Assembly (NCBI GenBank): GCA_017515945.1
Contig: JAFWDX010000053.1
Span: forward strand, 1 to 8,783
Length of the DNA: 8,783 nt
Origin: Blautia sp.
Lineage (GTDB): Bacteria > Bacillota > Clostridia > Lachnospirales > Lachnospiraceae
Direction of reading: 5' to 3'
Part shown: piece after piece, positions 6,875-8,783 of the stretch
How positions within the stretch are numbered: the stretch's first letter is position 1
Layout: each line of letters begins with the position of its first letter
Made by a program: the position numbers and the translations under genes
Notes under the pieces: generated by a model
Seen by the model: the letters and a program-made list of their open reading frames with translations, nothing else
What the model was told of the DNA's origin: nothing
The model's database searches: none

Positions 6875-6903
6875 ATTATAATGATCCGCAGAGGATGAGT
6901 CAA
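6875..6903 (-). promoter_or_regulatory. Near-consensus sigma-A promoter for the VOC gene
   Basis: On the minus strand the -35 TTGACT (6898-6903; 5 of 6 consensus bases) and a perfect -10 TATAAT (6875-6880) are spaced by exactly 17 bp. Transcription should start near 6868, giving a leader of about 32 nt. This is the strongest-looking promoter in the window and suggests high, largely constitutive expression. Confidence 0.87.
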
Positions 6904-7014
6904 GGGGGGCGGATTCATGAGTCGTTACTGTTCACGGTCTGATTGAAACGGGATGAGATCTGGCTTTCCGGCAGGAAAATGAGGGCAGGCCCTCCATCAG
7001 ACTGTCCGATTAGC

Positions 7015-7048
7015 TATAACACTGCCGGTTATACCGTGAATAATAACC
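7015..7048. promoter_or_regulatory. Cluster of three ATAAC half-sites upstream of the RpiB-like operon
   Basis: TATAAC (7015-7020) and GTTATA (7028-7033) form a perfect 6-bp dyad around 7 bp. The middle arm, read as GGTTAT (7027-7032), also pairs with ATAACC (7043-7048) around 10 bp. A smaller dyad, CGGT-TAT-ACCG, sits inside. The cluster ends about 14 bp upstream of the -35 at 7063, a position typical of an activator site. The binding protein is unknown. Confidence 0.45.
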
Positions 7049-7062
7049 ATCCAGAATAGAAC

Positions 7063-7091
7063 TTTACGTACATGCCAAAGGAGAGTATAAT
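7063..7091 (+). promoter_or_regulatory. Sigma-A promoter for the RpiB-like / glycosyltransferase operon
   Basis: The -35 TTTACG (7063-7068; 4 of 6 consensus bases) and a perfect -10 TATAAT (7086-7091) are 17 bp apart. Start of transcription is expected near 7098, giving a leader of about 50 nt before the ATG at 7150. The imperfect -35 and the half-site cluster just upstream fit activated rather than constitutive expression. Confidence 0.82.
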
Positions 7092-7149
7092 ATATACCTG
7101 ATCAACGGAAAATACCGCAAACTGTACACACAGAAAGGATAATTATACT

Positions 7150-7794
7150 ATGAGAATCGCTCTGATCAACGAAAACAGTCAGGCCGCCAAAAATGCTCTG
7201 ATCCTCACTTCCCTTAAAAATGTAGTGGAGCCCATGGGCCATGTGGTCGATAATTATGGAATGTACACCGCCGATGATGAAGCACAGCTTACCTATGTCC
7301 AGGCGGGGATCCTTGGTGCCATCCTGCTGAATTCCGGCGCTGCTGATTATGTGATCACCGGCTGCGGCACAGGCGAGGGCGCAATGCTGGCCATGAACAG
7401 CTTCCCGGGTGTGCTCTGCGGACATATCGAGGATCCGGTGGATGCTTATACCTTTGCCCACGTAAATGACGGCAACGCTATTGCCCTTCCTTTCGCGAAA
7501 GGATTCGGCTGGGGCGGCGAGCTGAACCTTACGTACATTTTTGAAAAGCTTTTCGGCTTCGGACACGGCCAGGGATATCCGAAGGAGCGTGTCGTTCCTG
7601 AACAGCGGAATAAAAAGATCCTCGACCAGGTGCGCCTCGTGACCATGCGCCCGCTGGTCGAATGCCTCGAGGGTATTGACAGAGAGCTTGTACTCTGCGC
7701 AGTTGCCGGCGAAAAGTTTGACGAGCTTTTCTTTGCCAACGCAAAAGACGGAGATATTAAGGATTATATCCGCACACTTAAAAACAAAGACTGA
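7150..7794 (+). CDS. Divergent RpiB/LacA/LacB-fold sugar-phosphate isomerase-like protein
   Basis: This 214-residue protein has a core related to RpiB/LacA/LacB aldose-ketose isomerases, which interconvert sugar phosphates. The best signature is ITGCGTGEGAMLAMNSFPGV (69-88), which matches the ICGTGIG..AAN...G block of RpiB, with Cys72 at the catalytic-cysteine position. It is unusual in three ways. The N-terminal SDHAG-type motif is replaced by INENSQ (6-11). The region of the catalytic His-Asn-Asp reads HVND (104-107), with His shifted by one. About 60-70 residues are added after the core. Classical RpiB is about 150 residues. It could be an isomerase for an unusual sugar or a non-catalytic relative. 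The start is supported by AAAGGA 10 nt upstream. It forms an operon with the glycosyltransferase gene 2 bp downstream. Confidence 0.85.
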   Translation: MRIALINENSQAAKNALILTSLKNVVEPMGHVVDNYGMYTADDEAQLTYVQAGILGAILLNSGAADYVITGCGTGEGAMLAMNSFPGVLCGHIEDPVDAYTFAHVNDGNAIALPFAKGFGWGGELNLTYIFEKLFGFGHGQGYPKERVVPEQRNKKILDQVRLVTMRPLVECLEGIDRELVLCAVAGEKFDELFFANAKDGDIKDYIRTLKNKD

Positions 7795-7796
7795 TC

Positions 7797-8525
7797 ATGG
7801 ACACTCTTTACATCGTGATGCCGGCTTACAACGAAGAAGCAAATATAGAAAACGTTGTCCGCAGCTGGTACCCGCTTCTTACAGACAAAAATCCCCGCTC
7901 CCGGCTTGTAGTCGCCGACAGCGGGAGTACGGATGCCACCCACGACATTCTGCTGAGGCTGCAGCATACCCTGCCCTCTCTGGAGATCCTGTCGGATACC
8001 GACAGATATCACGGGCCAAAGGTATGGGCTCTCTACGACCATGCGATCCGGTCCGGAGCAGACTACATTTTCCAGACTGACAGTGATGGTCAGACATCGC
8101 CGGACGAATTCGCCTCTTTCTGGGCGGAACGTGACAGATATGACATCATTCTCGGAAACCGGACTGTCAGAGGCGATGGCAAAGCAAGGGCTTTTATCGA
8201 AAAAGTCGTCGTCTTTCTCCTGCGCATCTATTTCGGCGCGAAGATCCCGGACGCCAACGCACCGTTCCGGCTCATGAGATCAGAAACCGTAAAGAAATAC
8301 CTGTACCTGGTGCAGCCGGATTTTAATATTCCCAATATCATCCTGACGACATTTTTCTGCAAGGGCGGGGAAAGAGTCCGCTTCAAAGAGATCTCATTTG
8401 CGCCGCGACAGGGCGGGGAGAACTCCATCAATGTACGGAATATCATCGGCATCGGAATGCAGGCGCTGAAGGACTTTTCCTATTACAGAAAGATCATGCG
8501 GCAGGCGATTCCTCCGAGATCATAA
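7797..8525 (+). CDS. GT2 family glycosyltransferase
   Basis: This 242-residue GT-A-fold transferase resembles the dolichyl/undecaprenyl-phosphate sugar synthase branch of family 2. It should move a sugar from a nucleotide donor to a lipid or glycan acceptor at the inner membrane face. VMPAYNEEANIENVV (7-21) opens the fold. ADSGSTDAT (40-48) binds nucleotide, DSDG (95-98) is the metal-binding DxD, and GNR (120-122) and DANAPFRLMR (152-161) are typical downstream motifs. PRQGGENSINV (203-213) resembles the usual R..G.S element. The hydrophobic stretch at 134-147 may lie on the membrane; no C-terminal transmembrane helices follow, so it is a catalytic-domain-only form. The ATG lies 2 bp after the preceding stop and has no Shine-Dalgarno, so translation likely depends on coupling. 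Donor and acceptor are unknown. Confidence 0.88.
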   Translation: MDTLYIVMPAYNEEANIENVVRSWYPLLTDKNPRSRLVVADSGSTDATHDILLRLQHTLPSLEILSDTDRYHGPKVWALYDHAIRSGADYIFQTDSDGQTSPDEFASFWAERDRYDIILGNRTVRGDGKARAFIEKVVVFLLRIYFGAKIPDANAPFRLMRSETVKKYLYLVQPDFNIPNIILTTFFCKGGERVRFKEISFAPRQGGENSINVRNIIGIGMQALKDFSYYRKIMRQAIPPRS

Positions 8526-8546
8526 CAGTCCTGCAGTTTTACCGGC

Positions 8547-8590
8547 GGTTCCGCATACGTGAACCTCTTTGATTCCACGCATGCGGAGCC
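8547..8590. repeat. Long imperfect inverted repeat after the glycosyltransferase gene
   Basis: Bases 8547-8561 (GGTTCCGCATACGTG) pair with 8576-8590 (CACGCATGCGGAGCC) over 15 positions, with one G-T wobble and one A/C mismatch around a 14-nt loop. No T-run follows closely on either strand, so it is not a standard terminator. It lies 22 nt past the stop codon and before a true terminator. It could stabilise the 3' end, assist termination, or be a dispersed repeat unit. Confidence 0.6.
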
Positions 8591-8615
8591 ACATACATCA
8601 TTTTCAGGACAATAT

Positions 8616-8668
8616 ATAAAAGGGACGGTTCCTATGTGCAATACGGCACGCAGAACAGTCCCTTTTAT
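8616..8668. terminator. Bidirectional terminator between the glycosyltransferase and deoD
   Basis: ATAAAAGGGAC (8616-8626) pairs with GTCCCTTTTAT (8658-8668) in an 11-bp stem. Further pairing occurs inside: TTC/GAA, and a small hairpin, GTGC-AATACG-GCAC. The A/T-rich base of the stem puts a T-run on both strands. It lies between convergent genes, about 93 nt after the glycosyltransferase stop and 19 nt after the deoD stop, and should serve both. Confidence 0.78.
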
Positions 8669-8686
8669 TACCTGTAATTATCCTGC

Positions 8687-8783
8687 TCAGATATTCAGAG
8701 CGATCTCCATCATGTTCCGGAAGGAGGTCTCCCTCTCCTCCGCGGTCATGGCCTCTTCTTTATAGAAGTGGTCGGAGATGGTC
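8687..8783 (-). CDS. deoD: Purine nucleoside phosphorylase, DeoD type (C-terminal part)
   Basis: Only the last 31 codons are inside the window; the gene continues past the right edge. The tail reads TISDHFYKEEAMTAEERETS and then FRNMMEIALNI before TGA at 8687-8689. The SDH...TAEER.T.F..M..IAL pattern is characteristic of the hexameric DeoD purine nucleoside phosphorylases. These split purine (deoxy)ribonucleosides with phosphate into base and (deoxy)ribose 1-phosphate in nucleoside salvage. The aspartate of SDH is, from family knowledge, the base-protonating residue. The gene is convergent with the glycosyltransferase gene and shares its terminator. Start, length and upstream neighbours cannot be seen. 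Confidence 0.88.
   Translation of the reverse strand, partial: TISDHFYKEEAMTAEERETSFRNMMEIALNI

Noticed and set aside
6917..6946. Nine-codon plus-strand frame preceded by a G-run
   Set aside because: No promoter precedes it, and it lies upstream of the mapped-looking promoter at 7063-7091, so it cannot be a leader peptide of that operon.
7102..7566. Minus-strand open frame opposite the RpiB-like gene
   Set aside because: It is a shadow of the conserved coding frame and shows no recognisable domain.
8559..8765. 68-codon plus-strand frame near the right edge
   Set aside because: It runs through a hairpin, a terminator and the antisense of deoD, and has no ribosome binding site.
1..8783. CRISPR array, mobile element, defence or toxin-antitoxin system
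   Set aside because: No regularly spaced direct repeats, transposase or integrase sequence, terminal repeats or paired small toxin-antitoxin genes were seen on either strand.

Overview
The window looks like chromosomal DNA of a low-to-mid GC Firmicute, most likely a gut Clostridia/Lachnospiraceae-type bacterium. This rests on strong AGGAGG-type ribosome binding sites, textbook sigma-A promoters, short A/T-flanked intrinsic terminators, a TTG start, and proteins resembling families common in that group. It is an inference from style and recalled family resemblance; no database search was run.

Left part (about 80-4849, all minus strand): a complete CUT2-type sugar ABC importer in the order ATPase, permease, permease, substrate-binding protein. 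The first three genes are tightly coupled: a 4-bp ATGA overlap, then a 2-bp gap. The binding protein follows after a 138-bp gap that holds its own sigma-A promoter and two inverted repeats. Its closest remembered relatives are rhamnose-binding RhaS and AI-2-binding LsrB, and ligand-site residues lean towards RhaS. The operon ends in two tandem hairpins, the last a bidirectional terminator. No regulator or catabolic enzyme for the sugar lies in the window.

Middle (5085-6866, minus strand): a MalY/PatB-type PLP-dependent C-S lyase/aminotransferase that starts at TTG, and upstream of it a small metal-site-bearing VOC (glyoxalase-fold) protein with a near-consensus promoter. A strong terminator separates the two, so they are probably not one operon.

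Right part (7150-8525, plus strand): a two-gene operon under a clear promoter. It encodes a divergent RpiB/LacA/LacB-fold protein with a C-terminal extension and altered active-site motifs, followed 2 bp later by a GT2 glycosyltransferase without a visible Shine-Dalgarno. A cluster of three ATAAC half-sites lies upstream of the promoter. A long hairpin and a bidirectional terminator separate this operon from the C-terminal end of a convergent purine nucleoside phosphorylase gene (deoD), which runs off the right edge.

I see no CRISPR array, insertion sequence, tRNA, rRNA, toxin-antitoxin pair or defence system. Most of the window is ordinary metabolic and transport DNA. The items most worth a second look are the divergent RpiB-like protein and its glycosyltransferase partner, the internal promoter/operator region before the binding-protein gene, and the inverted-repeat cluster near 7015-7048.
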